Shown piece after piece: positions 8,557-17,110 of a stretch of 64,000 nucleotides of DNA. The position numbers and the translations under genes were made by a program. Origin of the DNA: CAWDVK01 sp963805715 (lineage in GTDB: Bacteria; Actinomycetota; Actinomycetes; Streptosporangiales; Streptosporangiaceae); the NCBI GenBank assembly GCA_963805715.1, contig CAWDVK010000002.1:62001-126000 (forward strand), in the 5' to 3' direction. The first letter of the stretch is position 1; each line of letters opens with the position of its first letter. Under the pieces are notes generated by a model, which was not told the DNA's origin, ran no database searches, and was given only the letters and a program-made list of their open reading frames with translations.

Positions 8557-8587
8557 AGAGCGCCCCGCGCCCAGCGCGGGGCGCTCT
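8557..8587. terminator. Strong intrinsic-type hairpin
   Basis: AGAGCGCCCCGCGC, loop CCA, then GCGCGGGGCGCTCT make a perfect 14-bp stem, 73 bp after the HtrA stop. It is the strongest hairpin I found in the window and would end the protease transcript. Confidence 0.8.
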
Positions 8588-8742
8588 GCGCTGACGCAGG
8601 CCGGCGAGATCCCCGCTCACCGGGCCCGGCGCAGGCTGATCAGCCTAGGGTTATCAGCGCTAACGCAGAGGAAAGTCAGAGCGCTCGCTGAGACTCTGCT
8701 GTCAGCGTCAGACCAGGCACCGGCAGCAAGGGAGATTCAGCC

Positions 8743-9492
8743 ATGGCACGTCTCAGGCCGGCTCACTGGGCTCGGTGGCTGGCCGGAGGCGTGGTGCTGC
8801 TCGCCGTGCTGATCGTCGGCGGCACCTACCTCTATATCCACGTCATCGAGGGGCCAGCGCCCGCGCCGCTCGGCCTGTCGTCGTCCGCCGGAGCAAGCCG
8901 GAGCGCGACGGCGGGCAGCACCGGTACCGCGGCCGCGGGCAGCACCGCGACGACGGCGGGGTCAGCTGCGGTGGCGGGCACCTGGAAGGTGGGCTCGGGG
9001 TCGCTGGTCGGCTACCGGGTGCAGGAAGTGCTCTTCGGCCAGAACAACACCGCGGTGGGCCGCACCAGCAGCGTCACCGGCAGCATGACCATCCAGGGGG
9101 CGACCGTCACGGCGGGCAGCTTCACCGTTCAGATGGCCACCATCGTCAGTGACCAGAGCCAGCGGGACGTCCAGTTCCGCGGCCGGATCATGGACACCTC
9201 CGCCTACCCGACCGGGACGCTGCGGCTGACCCGGCCGATCAGCCTCGCGCCGCTGCCCGCGATCGGGCAGGCCAGGAGCTATCCGGCGGCTGGCGACCTG
9301 ACCCTGCACGGGCACTCCCGCGCGGTGACCTTCACGGTCACGGCCGAGCGGACGCACAGCGGGATCGAGGTGACCGGGTCCATCCCGATCCTGTTCGCGG
9401 ACTGGGACATCCCCAACCCCAGCTTCGGCAGTGTCATCACCACCCAGAACCACGGGATCCTCGAGTTCCTGCTCCGGTTCAGCCAGGGGTGA
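8743..9492 (+). CDS. YceI-family lipid-binding-like protein, membrane-anchored
   Basis: A 249-residue protein. Residues 10-35 form a signal anchor, followed by a Ser/Thr/Ala/Gly linker to residue about 78. The YceI domain then begins with AGTWKVGSGSLVGYRVQE and includes GDLTLHGHSRAVTFTV and the closing IPILFADWDIPNPSFGSV. YceI proteins are lipocalin-like barrels that hold isoprenoid or other amphiphilic lipids outside the cytoplasmic membrane. AAGGGAG stands 11 nt before the ATG. It is convergent with the methyltransferase gene, overlapping it by 14 bp at the stops. Confidence 0.9.
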   Translation: MARLRPAHWARWLAGGVVLLAVLIVGGTYLYIHVIEGPAPAPLGLSSSAGASRSATAGSTGTAAAGSTATTAGSAAVAGTWKVGSGSLVGYRVQEVLFGQNNTAVGRTSSVTGSMTIQGATVTAGSFTVQMATIVSDQSQRDVQFRGRIMDTSAYPTGTLRLTRPISLAPLPAIGQARSYPAAGDLTLHGHSRAVTFTVTAERTHSGIEVTGSIPILFADWDIPNPSFGSVITTQNHGILEFLLRFSQG

Positions 9493-10198
9493 CCCGCGCC
9501 CGGCCGCGCCGCCGGGCGCGCAGCACCGTGTCGCGGACGGCGATGGCCTCGCCGTCAGGATCGGTGACCTCGCGCTCGCGGGCCTCGCTCACGGCGATCT
9601 CCCAGTCCTGCGGGTCCAGCGCGGCGGCGACATCGGCCGGGGCGTAGAAGAGCTCGGGCATGGCAGGGCGCCGCGCGGTGGTCTGCAGGTCCGAGGGATG
9701 ATGAGCGACGATCAGCAGCGAGCCGCCCGGTGCTACCGCGGCGGCCAGGCGGCCGAATATCAGCTCGCGCGGCCCCGGCGGCAGCTGCAGGAACTGCGCG
9801 GAGACCAGGTCGAAACGGCCGGCCGGGGGAGCCCAGGCCGAGAGATCCTCGTGCCGCCAGGTGATGAGCTGCGCGACCCCTTCGCCGGCCTCGGCCGCCC
9901 TTGACTCGGCCCGGGCCAGGGCGACGGCCGAGATGTCGACGGCGGTGACCCGCCAGCCGCGCTGGGCCAGCCAGATCGCGTCCGCACCTTCCCCGGACCC
10001 GGCGTCCAGCGCCTCGCCGGGAATCAGGCCGGCCGACTCACGGGCCAGCTGCGGGTTAGGGCTGCCGCTCCACAGGGCGCTGCTGGAGCGGTAGCGCTCG
10101 TCCCAGAACGCCTCGTCCCGCAGCACCTGCGCGCCGTGCTCGTGCTGCTCGTCATGCTGACCGGCCTGGCCGCCAGCCACCGCATCCCCGCCGGTCAC
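9479..10198 (-). CDS. Class I SAM-dependent methyltransferase
   Basis: A 239-residue methyltransferase. The Rossmann SAM-binding motif I is EALDAGSGEGADAIWLA (about 62-78), followed by VTAVDISAVALARA (motif II). FWDERYRSSSALWSG near the N-terminus is typical of the TehB/thiopurine-like group. It would act in the cytoplasm; the substrate cannot be predicted. Translation starts at GTG 10198 with GGCGGAGG upstream. The stop lies inside the end of the YceI gene on the opposite strand, so transcripts are convergent. Confidence 0.87.
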   Translation of the reverse strand: MTGGDAVAGGQAGQHDEQHEHGAQVLRDEAFWDERYRSSSALWSGSPNPQLARESAGLIPGEALDAGSGEGADAIWLAQRGWRVTAVDISAVALARAESRAAEAGEGVAQLITWRHEDLSAWAPPAGRFDLVSAQFLQLPPGPRELIFGRLAAAVAPGGSLLIVAHHPSDLQTTARRPAMPELFYAPADVAAALDPQDWEIAVSEAREREVTDPDGEAIAVRDTVLRARRRGRARVTPG

Positions 10199-10310
10199 CG
10201 CATCGCCTCCGCCTCATGCCGCAGTCGCGCCGTACGCCCGGGCCGGACCGGCACCTGACCGCTCAGCGGCGTTGCCTGCGCACTGCCCCCTCACTCTCTC
10301 ACCCTGGCGG

Positions 10311-10380
10311 CGCCACCTGACGTACCGGACGCGGGCAGGTCGGGCGCCACCTGACGTACCGGACGCGGGCAGGTCAGGTG
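10311..10380. repeat. Duplicated 31-bp unit, second copy forming a hairpin
   Basis: A 31-bp sequence starting CGCCACCTGACGTACC occurs at 10311-10341 and again at 10345-10375. The second copy covers the end of the PPOX gene, and with the following bases gives CACCTGAC and GTCAGGTG around a 17-nt loop. It can serve as the PPOX terminator; the first copy looks like a duplicate of it. Confidence 0.7.
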
Positions 10381-10790
10381 ACATTGCGCTTGCTGGGAGT
10401 CAGGAGGTGCGGCTCGCGATCGGGCTCGTCGATGCCGAAGCTGATGATCCGCCGGGGATAGATGCGGATGATCGCGTCGTCCGTGCCGGCCGCGGCCCCG
10501 GCGGCGCCGCCGACCGCCTCCGCCGCCCCGCGGATCTCCAGGCACCGCACTCGCCACGGCTGGCGGGAGACGATGTCGTCGACGACGAAGGCAACCCGGC
10601 TGTTGCCCGTCACGTTGCGGAACTTCTGGCTGGCCGACATGTGGTAGCCGCCGATGTCGATCGTGCCGAGGTCCTCGTTATAGCGAAAGCCGACGGGGTT
10701 GACCTGGGGAGTGCCGTCCGGCTGGATGGTGGCGAGCCGGCCGAGCAGCTGGGTCTTCAGGTAGCCGGTCTCCGCGGCTGTGAACGTCAT
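10374..10790 (-). CDS. PPOX-class (F420/flavin-dependent) oxidoreductase
   Basis: A 138-residue split-barrel flavoprotein. TGYLKTQLLGRLATIQPDG and TPQVNPVGFRYNE are the start of the pyridoxamine-phosphate-oxidase-like fold. RVAFVVDDIVSRQPWRVRCLEIRG is the central barrel. The length and this pattern fit the group annotated as PPOX-class F420-dependent oxidoreductases, which reduce small quinone-like or tetrapyrrole substrates in the cytoplasm. The start at 10790 has GAGG 5 nt upstream. A MerR/SoxR-type promoter lies upstream (10870-10899), so induction by redox-active compounds is likely. Confidence 0.87.
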   Translation of the reverse strand: MTFTAAETGYLKTQLLGRLATIQPDGTPQVNPVGFRYNEDLGTIDIGGYHMSASQKFRNVTGNSRVAFVVDDIVSRQPWRVRCLEIRGAAEAVGGAAGAAAGTDDAIIRIYPRRIISFGIDEPDREPHLLTPSKRNVT

Positions 10791-10869
10791 GATCGCCTCA
10801 TTATTCCTGTCGGTGGCTGTCTGCTGGCAGGGCCCGGTCATGCGCGGTCGCCCGGGCGCCTGGGAAGGA

Positions 10870-10899
10870 CGCTAAGACCTCAACTGTCGTTGAAGTCAA
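10870..10899 (-). promoter_or_regulatory. MerR/SoxR-type promoter with dyad in an 18-bp spacer
   Basis: On the minus strand TTGACT (10894-10899) and TTAGCG (10870-10875) are 18 bp apart, and the spacer holds the dyad TCAAC-GACA-GTTGA. A lengthened spacer containing a TCAA/TTGA dyad is the hallmark of promoters twisted open by MerR-family activators such as SoxR. It points to the PPOX gene 80 bp downstream. Confidence 0.55.
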
Positions 10900-10926
10900 G
10901 CGTTCCGGCGGCCAGCCTTGCCGCGC

Positions 10927-12405
10927 CTACGGGGTGACCGGCCAGCTGTGCACGGGCTCGTTCGCGTGCATGTGCTCGATGTAGCGCTGGGTCATCTGCC
11001 GCAGCGCCTCGGCGCGGTCTGCTCCGGCTTGCCGCAGAGCCGCGACCGTGCCGATCTGCCAGGTGGCCCCGTTTCGGCCGGACAGGCAGCGCTGCTCGAT
11101 GATGCCCAGCAGGCGATCGGCATGCACCTGGCTGACGCCCCAGCGGCCGAGTCCCTCGCGGGCCAGCGGCAGCAGGCGCCGGAGCACGAGCTCGGCCGCG
11201 GGGGCCTCGCCGAGGCCCGGCCAGTAGAGCTGCGCGTCGATGCCATGGCGGGCGGCCTCACGCAGGTTCTCGGCCGCGGCCGAGAAGGACATCTGGGTCC
11301 AGATGGGGCGCTGGGCCTCGGCGAGGGACCGGAGCAGCCCGTAGTAGAAGGCCGCGTTCGCCATGATGTCCGCGACCGTCGGGCCGGCCGGCAGCACCCG
11401 GTTCTCGACCCGCAGGTGCGGCTTGCCGTCGGTGGCGGCATAGACGGGGCGGTTCCACCGGTAGATGGTGCCGTTATGCAGGCTCATCTCGGCCAGCTCC
11501 GGGCAGCCGCCGCGGTCCAGCACCTCCTGCGGATCCTCGCTGCCGCAGATCGGCAGCAGCGCCGGGAAGTACCGGATGTTCTCCTCGAACAGGTCGAACA
11601 CCGAGGTGATCCAGTTCTCGCCGAACCAGACCCTCGGCCGGACGCCCTGCTCTTTCAGCTCATCCGGCCGCGTGTCAGTGGCCTGCTCGAACAGCGTGAT
11701 CCGGGTCTCGTGCCACAGCTGCCTGCCGAACAGGAACGGCGAGTTGGCGGCCAGCGCGATCTGCACGCCGGCGATGGCCTGGGCGGCATTCCAGTAGCTC
11801 GCGAAGGTGTCCGGGCTGACCTGGACGTGCAGCTGCACGCTGGTGCACGCGGCCTCCGGCGTGATGCTGTCGGCATAGGTGAGCAGCTGCTCGGCACCCT
11901 CGATGGCGATCCGCATGTCCTCCCCGCGGGCCGCGAAGATCTGCTCGTTGAGCACCCGGAAACGGTCGCTGGCGGTCATCGTCCCCAGGTCGACGTCCTG
12001 CTGCCGCAGTGTCGGCAGGATGCCGATCATGACGAGCCGGCTGCTGGCCTCGCCGGCCCTGATGTCCGCGGCATTGAGGCTGGCGCGGACCTCCTGCTCC
12101 AGGTCCGCCAGCGCGTCGCCGTCCAGCCGCCGAGGCGGCACGTTGATCTTGAGGTTGAACTGCCCCACCTCGGTCGCCCAGGCCGGATCCGCGATCGCGT
12201 CGAGCACGGCGGCGTTGTGCATGGACGCCGATCCGTGCTCGTCGACGAGGTTCAGCTCGATCTCCTGGCCGACCTGGGCCGGGCTGGCCTCGAACAGGTG
12301 CTCGCGCAGCATCCGGGCGAACACGTCCAGCGAGCGCCGCAGCTTGTCCCGGTAGACGCGCCTGTCCTCGCCACTGATCTTGATGGCCTGAATCTCACGG
12401 CCCAT
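10927..12405 (-). CDS. Glutamate-cysteine ligase-like (GCS2) protein
   Basis: A 492-residue ATP-grasp-related carboxylate-amine ligase of the GCS2 (YbdK-like) family. GQEIELNLVDEHG near residue 47 is the conserved glutamate/metal-binding start. QFNLKINVPPRRLDGD and LHVQVSPDTF follow in the core, and HLRVENRVLPAGPTVADI near 345 is the family's C-terminal active-site segment. Actinobacteria use mycothiol rather than glutathione, so the product is probably another gamma-glutamyl or amide conjugate. The ATG at 12405 is preferred; GTG at 12420 has no ribosome site. It is transcribed alone. Confidence 0.85.
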   Translation of the reverse strand: MGREIQAIKISGEDRRVYRDKLRRSLDVFARMLREHLFEASPAQVGQEIELNLVDEHGSASMHNAAVLDAIADPAWATEVGQFNLKINVPPRRLDGDALADLEQEVRASLNAADIRAGEASSRLVMIGILPTLRQQDVDLGTMTASDRFRVLNEQIFAARGEDMRIAIEGAEQLLTYADSITPEAACTSVQLHVQVSPDTFASYWNAAQAIAGVQIALAANSPFLFGRQLWHETRITLFEQATDTRPDELKEQGVRPRVWFGENWITSVFDLFEENIRYFPALLPICGSEDPQEVLDRGGCPELAEMSLHNGTIYRWNRPVYAATDGKPHLRVENRVLPAGPTVADIMANAAFYYGLLRSLAEAQRPIWTQMSFSAAAENLREAARHGIDAQLYWPGLGEAPAAELVLRRLLPLAREGLGRWGVSQVHADRLLGIIEQRCLSGRNGATWQIGTVAALRQAGADRAEALRQMTQRYIEHMHANEPVHSWPVTP

Positions 12406-12629
12406 CAGGCATCCGCTCACGCAGATAGCGCGGCCCCGCTGGCACGGCCGTCCTGGCCGCCCGCCGCCGCTCCGCCGGTTCCAGCCTCATATCAGCATTA
12501 GACACGCAGACCGCCCGGCAAGCCAGCGACCTTCCGGCATCTCCGCCCGCGGCAGCGGCGGGTCAGCAGCGGCGGGTCAGTTGCCGGGTTGCGGCTGCTG
12601 GGCCGCTGCGGCCTTCTACCCTGGGGCTC

Positions 12630-13523
12630 ATGCTGGGAGGGCGGCACGAGGCTGCGGCGAGCGAACTGGCCGAGTGGTGGGCGGGCCTGCGGCGGCCAGG
12701 CACGGGATCGCACGCGGTGCTGCTGGCCGTGCCCGCGGGATGGGGCCGGACCACCGTCCTGGACCAGCTCGCGGCGGTCATCAGCCGTGGCGATGCCCCG
12801 GTCACGCTGGTGGCGCGGATCAGCGGCAGGTCGGTGCCTGACGGACCCGGCGCGCAGGCGCTGGCCGTGCGGGACTGCCTGATGCAAGCCGGGGTGGACG
12901 CGCGGGCGGCCGCTCTGCTGTACGGGGGGCGGGTCCGGCGCGCGGCCCACCGGGGCACGGCGCAGCAGAGCGTGCCGCAGCTGGCCACGGCCCAGCTGAT
13001 CGCGGCCCAGCGGGGCGCGGGCAGCCTGTTCGCGTCCGGCCTGGCCGCGGCAGTCTCGCTGCTGCGGGCCGGCGTCGCGGCGGCCCGGCCGCGGGACGAC
13101 AGCCAGGCCGGCCAGCACGGCATCGTCGCCAGGGCGGCACGGGCGGCAGCCGCGGTGTCAGCGTCGGAGCCGGTCGTGGCGATCATTGACGACGCTGACT
13201 GCCTGGAGCCGGGCCTGGCTGTCACCCTGATCGAGAACTTGATCGAGCATCACGACAGTCGCGTCCTCGTCGTCGCCGCTGTCGATCCGGGCGGCGGCCT
13301 GGCGTCCGCTCTCACCTCTCGTGCCCGGCACGGGACGACTGCCGGCCGAGTGCACCGGGCGGCCGCCGACCCGCGCATGGGCTACCAGTCCCGCGCCGAC
13401 CTCGCAGCCGAGCTCTGCCCGAGCCTGCCGGCCGCGGCAGTGCAGCGGATTGCCCGCCGGACCCGGACGTTCGCCGAGGTCTTCGCGATCGCCGGAGCCG
13501 GCATCGACAGCCAGCCGCGGTGA
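12630..13523 (+). CDS. Truncated AAA/STAND-like P-loop NTPase
   Basis: A 297-residue protein. LLAVPAGWGRTTVLDQLAAV (about 30-50) is a degenerate Walker A: glycine-rich, but the usual Lys is Arg. VVAIIDDADCLEPGLAVTLI (about 185-205) is a clear Walker B. RIARRTRTFAEVFAIAGAG at the end looks like the start of a further helical region, after which the frame stops abruptly. Related actinobacterial proteins continue for hundreds of residues with repeat domains, so this is probably a truncated relative. TACCCT lies 7 nt before the ATG, indicating a leaderless mRNA. A perfect 14-bp direct repeat (12553-12580) lies just upstream. Confidence 0.6.
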   Translation: MLGGRHEAAASELAEWWAGLRRPGTGSHAVLLAVPAGWGRTTVLDQLAAVISRGDAPVTLVARISGRSVPDGPGAQALAVRDCLMQAGVDARAAALLYGGRVRRAAHRGTAQQSVPQLATAQLIAAQRGAGSLFASGLAAAVSLLRAGVAAARPRDDSQAGQHGIVARAARAAAAVSASEPVVAIIDDADCLEPGLAVTLIENLIEHHDSRVLVVAAVDPGGGLASALTSRARHGTTAGRVHRAAADPRMGYQSRADLAAELCPSLPAAAVQRIARRTRTFAEVFAIAGAGIDSQPR

Positions 13524-13562
13524 CCGCGCCCGGCACGAGCGATCCGCCCGCGGCCGGGCGGG

Positions 13563-15059
13563 TCAGCTGGGCCGGGGAGCTGGCCGGTGATCCGGTGGCG
13601 TGCCCGCCGCCGGGGCGCTGGCGTCCTGACGGCCCGGCCGGGCTGCCCGGCGTCCCCTGCGGACCATCGTGGCAGCCGCGTCGGAGTCGTGGATGGTCAG
13701 CGCGATCACCGCGCCGACCGCGGCCAGGGCGGCGGCCGCGAGGAACGCGACGTGGTAGGCGGCGAGGTTGGGCGTGACCCGGCCGGCCACGGTCTGCGTG
13801 GCCCCGACGGCGACGATGGCGGTGGTGAAGATGGCCACGCCGATCGCGCTGCCGAGCTGCCGCACCACGTTGAACAATGTCGAGGCGCGCCCGGTTGCCT
13901 CGGGTGAGATGGTGGCGAACGCGGCGGCCTGCGCGGGGACGAAGACCTGGCCCATCGCGACCCCGAGGCAGAACATCAGCAGCCGCATCCACCACAGGCT
14001 GGTCTGCTCGCCGACCAGGCTCATCAGCCCGATCGAGACGGTGACTCCCAGCAGCCCGAGCGCGATGTTCCGGCGCGGCCCGAGCACCGGGTACAGCGCC
14101 CGGCTGGCCAGCTGGGCGCCCGCCATCACCCCGAGGGCCTCCGGGAACGTGCTCAGGCCCGAGCCGAGCGCGGACAGGCCGCGGCCGTCCTGGAAGAACA
14201 GCGAGACCACGTACAGCGTGCCGATGAACGACGCGGACGCCAGCAGCATCACGCCGTTGGCCGACCGGAACAGCCGGTTGCCCAGCAGCCGCAGGTCAAT
14301 CAGCGGCTGCCGCTTGCGCAGCTCGGTGATCACCAGCGCCGCCAGCAGGACCGCCCCGGCAGCGATGGTGGCGTGCACGATGCCCGAGCTCCAGTGCCGG
14401 ATCGGCCCCTCCGACACCCCGTACATGATCAGCCCCAGGCTGGCGCCGGCCAGCACGAAGCCGGCCGTGTCGAACGGGCCTGGCCGCAGCGCGTTCCCGC
14501 CCTCGAGGAACAGCGCGCCGAAGGCGAGCGCGAGTATGCCCAGCGGCACGTTCACGTAGAAGACCCATCGCCAGGACAGCTCGGTGACCAGCAGCCCGCC
14601 GATGATCGGGCCGAGGGCGGGGGCGAACGTGGTGGGCACCGTGAGGATGCTCGAGGCGCGGACCCGCTCAGCCGGGGGGAAGGCACGGAACAGCATCGCC
14701 AGCCCGACCGGGGCCATCAGGCCGCCGCCGACGCCCTGCAGGACGCGGAAGATGTCCAGCTCGGTCAGCGATCCGGCCAGCCCGCACAGCGCCGATGCGG
14801 CGGTGAAGACTGTGATCGCGGTGAGCAGGACCCGCTTGCCGCCGAACCGGTCGCCCAGCCACCCGGAGGCAGAGATGAAGACCGCCAGGCTCACGAGGAA
14901 GTAGATGGAGACGGTGGCAACGGAGGTCGACGGGACGCCGAAGTCGCGGCCGATGGTCGGCAGCGCGACGTTCACGATCGTCGAGTCCATGATCGTCATG
15001 AACATCGCCGCCACGTACACCACGCTGACGGCGACCTTCTGGCTGACCCGGCTGGTCAC
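13563..15059 (-). CDS. DHA2-family MFS exporter
   Basis: A 498-residue EmrB/QacA-type exporter with about 14 transmembrane helices. MDSTIVNVALPTIGRDFG is the helix 1 signature, GWLGDRFGGKRVLL is motif A, and APALGPIIGGLLV is the antiporter motif. The C-terminal 35 residues are cytosolic and Arg/Pro-rich. Translation starts at GTG 15059 with GAGAGG upstream. No regulator is adjacent. The upstream gap holds a hairpin and a collapsed VOC gene, so any original regulatory partner may have been lost. Confidence 0.9.
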   Translation of the reverse strand: MTSRVSQKVAVSVVYVAAMFMTIMDSTIVNVALPTIGRDFGVPSTSVATVSIYFLVSLAVFISASGWLGDRFGGKRVLLTAITVFTAASALCGLAGSLTELDIFRVLQGVGGGLMAPVGLAMLFRAFPPAERVRASSILTVPTTFAPALGPIIGGLLVTELSWRWVFYVNVPLGILALAFGALFLEGGNALRPGPFDTAGFVLAGASLGLIMYGVSEGPIRHWSSGIVHATIAAGAVLLAALVITELRKRQPLIDLRLLGNRLFRSANGVMLLASASFIGTLYVVSLFFQDGRGLSALGSGLSTFPEALGVMAGAQLASRALYPVLGPRRNIALGLLGVTVSIGLMSLVGEQTSLWWMRLLMFCLGVAMGQVFVPAQAAAFATISPEATGRASTLFNVVRQLGSAIGVAIFTTAIVAVGATQTVAGRVTPNLAAYHVAFLAAAALAAVGAVIALTIHDSDAAATMVRRGRRAARPGRQDASAPAAGTPPDHRPAPRPS

Positions 15060-15330
15060 GCTGGCCTCTCTGCGGCAGGAATAACGGCATCGCGGCTGCG
15101 CGCCGCGCTCGGCCGCCTGCGGTCAGCCCGGCGGCTGTCCGCCGCTCCCGGCATTCCGGCGCCCTAACAGGCCAATGCCGGGCCAGCCGATTTTCTTCCG
15201 CGCCCTGGCATCGCAGGGATGCCGGGCCGGGCGAAGGTCGCGCGGCTGCCGTCCGGAGACGCAGGGCAGGGCGTGCTGGCCGCCCAGCGGCGGCCCCGGC
15301 GCCGCAGGCAGTGCCCGGCGGGCGCCCTGT

Positions 15331-15360
15331 CTTTCAGGGCCGGGGAGGCGGCCCTGAAAG
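15331..15360. terminator. Perfect 11-bp hairpin
   Basis: CTTTCAGGGCC, an 8-nt loop, and GGCCCTGAAAG. It lies between the start of the DHA2 exporter and the VOC remnant, not just behind any intact gene. It may be the terminator of a gene lost by deletion, or an operator. Confidence 0.45.
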
Positions 15361-15398
15361 TGTGAGCGCGCTCGCGACAGCAGTGGCACCATCACGGC

Positions 15399-15485
15399 AT
15401 GGCCCGCATCCACGATGTCGTCTTCGACAGCCGCCGGGTTCTCCTCGATCCGGAAGGCAACGAGTTCTGCCTGTCCCGGCGCTAG
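15399..15485 (+). pseudogene. VOC/glyoxalase-like gene collapsed to 28 codons
   Basis: The frame begins MARIHDVVFDSRR, the usual start of actinobacterial VOC (glyoxalase-like domain) proteins, and ends VLLDPEGNEFCLSRR followed by TAG, the usual end of the same family, where the final Glu is a metal ligand. Roughly 90-110 residues between them are gone and the two ends are fused in frame. It cannot fold as a VOC domain. Confidence 0.65.
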
Positions 15486-15503
15486 CACCGGGCGCCACAG
15501 CGC

Positions 15504-16178
15504 TCACGGCCCGGTGCGCAGCAGGAAGTGCCGGTACCCCCATCCGTCGTCCTGACCGAAGCCCTCGTCGGCGATCGCCAGGCTCTCCTGCCCGAGCCAC
15601 TGGGCCACCTGTTCCCGGCCGGGGTAGTAGTGGTAGCCCGCTACGTCGCCCTCGACGACCTCGCCTCGCACCGCGGGGAGGCCGCGCGCGGACAGGCTCT
15701 CGAAGGCCTGCTCGATCGCTGCCTCGCCCACTTCCTCGACCGTCAGGTAGATGAGGCCGCCCGCCCGGACCGCCCGATGCAGATTGGCCAGTACCAGCGG
15801 CCAGTCCTCGGGCGGGACGTTCTCCATGGCGTCGATCGTCAGGACGGCGTCGAACTCGCTGGCATACGACAGGTCCTGCAGGGCGGCCTGCTCGAGCGAG
15901 GATGCGATGCCCCGCGACCTCGCCACCGCCAGCATCCCTGCCGACTGGTCGGCCCCCGCGACCCGGTGACCGGCCGCGGCCACCAGCGGGAAGTACCTGC
16001 CCGTCCCGCAGGGCACGTCCAGCACGGTCCCGCCCGGCGGGATCAGGCTCAGCAGCCGCGCGACCCAATCCCGTTGCAGGTCCGCGGGATACTCGTGGTC
16101 GTCATAAGAAGGGGCTAAGGAGTCGTAGGCAGCGACGACCGCCGCCCTTCGCTCAGCCAGCCACGCGCGCCGGTCCAT
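15504..16178 (-). CDS. Class I SAM-dependent methyltransferase
   Basis: A 224-residue methyltransferase. YDSLAPSYDDHEYPADLQR leads into motif I GTVLDVPCGTGRYFPLVA (about 48-65) and GADQSAGMLAVA (motif II). FDAVLTIDAMENVPPEDWP is motif IV and RAGGLIYLTVEEVG the later strand. It is a small-molecule type; the substrate cannot be read. Only a weak AAGG precedes the ATG at 16178. The gene stands alone between the VOC remnant and a second methyltransferase gene on the other strand. Confidence 0.87.
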   Translation of the reverse strand: MDRRAWLAERRAAVVAAYDSLAPSYDDHEYPADLQRDWVARLLSLIPPGGTVLDVPCGTGRYFPLVAAAGHRVAGADQSAGMLAVARSRGIASSLEQAALQDLSYASEFDAVLTIDAMENVPPEDWPLVLANLHRAVRAGGLIYLTVEEVGEAAIEQAFESLSARGLPAVRGEVVEGDVAGYHYYPGREQVAQWLGQESLAIADEGFGQDDGWGYRHFLLRTGP

Positions 16179-16260
16179 GGTGCCAGCCTTGACCCGGCCA
16201 CGATGACCGTCAAGGCCGTCCCCGATGCCTGAAGCGGCCGCGCGGAGGGCGGGTGCGCAA

Positions 16261-16312
16261 GCGGGGCGCGGAAGCGGGGTGCGGAGGCGGGGTGCGGAGG
16301 CGGGGTGCGGAG
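16261..16312. repeat. Four tandem 13-bp repeats
   Basis: Four copies of GCGGGGTGCGGAG (the first with two changes) lie between two divergently transcribed methyltransferase genes. They are purely G-rich on one strand and could form quadruplex-like structure or simply reflect slippage. Confidence 0.8.
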
Positions 16313-16471
16313 GCGCGCGGCGATCTGACTAGCAGCGTGGATGCGCAGGTGATGCTGAAAGAGCGACAGCGGCCGCGCATCGACGTTGCAGCCCTGCCGG
16401 CCGCCGGCGCTGATGGCGGGCTGCGGCGCGGGTGCCCGGCTTTCCCGGCGTGGCCGGGCAGTATGGCTTTC

Positions 16472-17110
16472 ATGCGGGACTGGCTGGAATGGCACGCCGC
16501 CTATGACGACCCGGTGTCAGCGCTGAGCGCGCGCCTGGACCGGGTCAGTGCGCACCTGGCGCGGGCGATCGACCAGGCACCAGCCGGCCGGGTCGCTCTG
16601 GTCAGCCTGTGCGCCGGGCAGGGCCGCAACGTCCTCGGCGTGCTGCCAGGCCACCCGCGCAGCGGCGACGTGGCCGCGGTGCTGGTGGAGTCGGATCCGC
16701 GCAACGCGGAACTGGCCCGGCGCCGTGCCGCGGCGGCGGGACTGGCACAGGTGGACGTGCGGCAGGCGGACGCGAGCAGGCCCGCTCAGTTCGCCGACGC
16801 GCTGCCCGCGGACATCCTGCTGCTGTGCGGCATCTTCGGCAACGTCAGCGCCGGCGACATCCGGCGCACCGCGGCGGCAGCGCCCGCCCTGTGCTCGGCA
16901 GGCGCCACCGTCATCTGGACCCGGCACCGCCGGCCGCCTGACCTCACGCCGCAGGTCCGGGAATGGTTCACGGCCGCCGGATTCGACGAAGTGGCGTTCG
17001 ACGCGCTGGACACCAGCATCCTGACTGCCGTCGGCGTCGGCAGGCTGCGCGCCGGAGTCCCGGCAGCCGCGCTTCCGGCGCAGCCGCTCTTCGCCTTCGG
17101 TCAGTCCTGA
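16472..17110 (+). CDS. SAM-dependent methyltransferase-like protein
   Basis: A 212-residue protein. MRDWLEWHAAYDDPVSALSA is the typical start of a group of actinobacterial class I methyltransferases, followed by motif I ALVSLCAGQGRNVLGVLPGH (about 40-58), AVLVESDPRNAELA (motif II) and DILLLCGIFGNVS (motif IV). The TVIWTRHRRPPDLTPQV segment is also characteristic. Reading from 16253 would add a repeat-encoded tail and is rejected. ATG 16472 has no ribosome site, and a leaderless start is plausible. Target unknown. Confidence 0.82.
   Translation: MRDWLEWHAAYDDPVSALSARLDRVSAHLARAIDQAPAGRVALVSLCAGQGRNVLGVLPGHPRSGDVAAVLVESDPRNAELARRRAAAAGLAQVDVRQADASRPAQFADALPADILLLCGIFGNVSAGDIRRTAAAAPALCSAGATVIWTRHRRPPDLTPQVREWFTAAGFDEVAFDALDTSILTAVGVGRLRAGVPAAALPAQPLFAFGQS

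Noticed and set aside
10918..12501. 527-codon plus-strand frame opposite the GCS2 gene
   Set aside because: Antisense shadow of a well-recognised ligase; the protein is Arg/Gln/His-rich and without known motifs.
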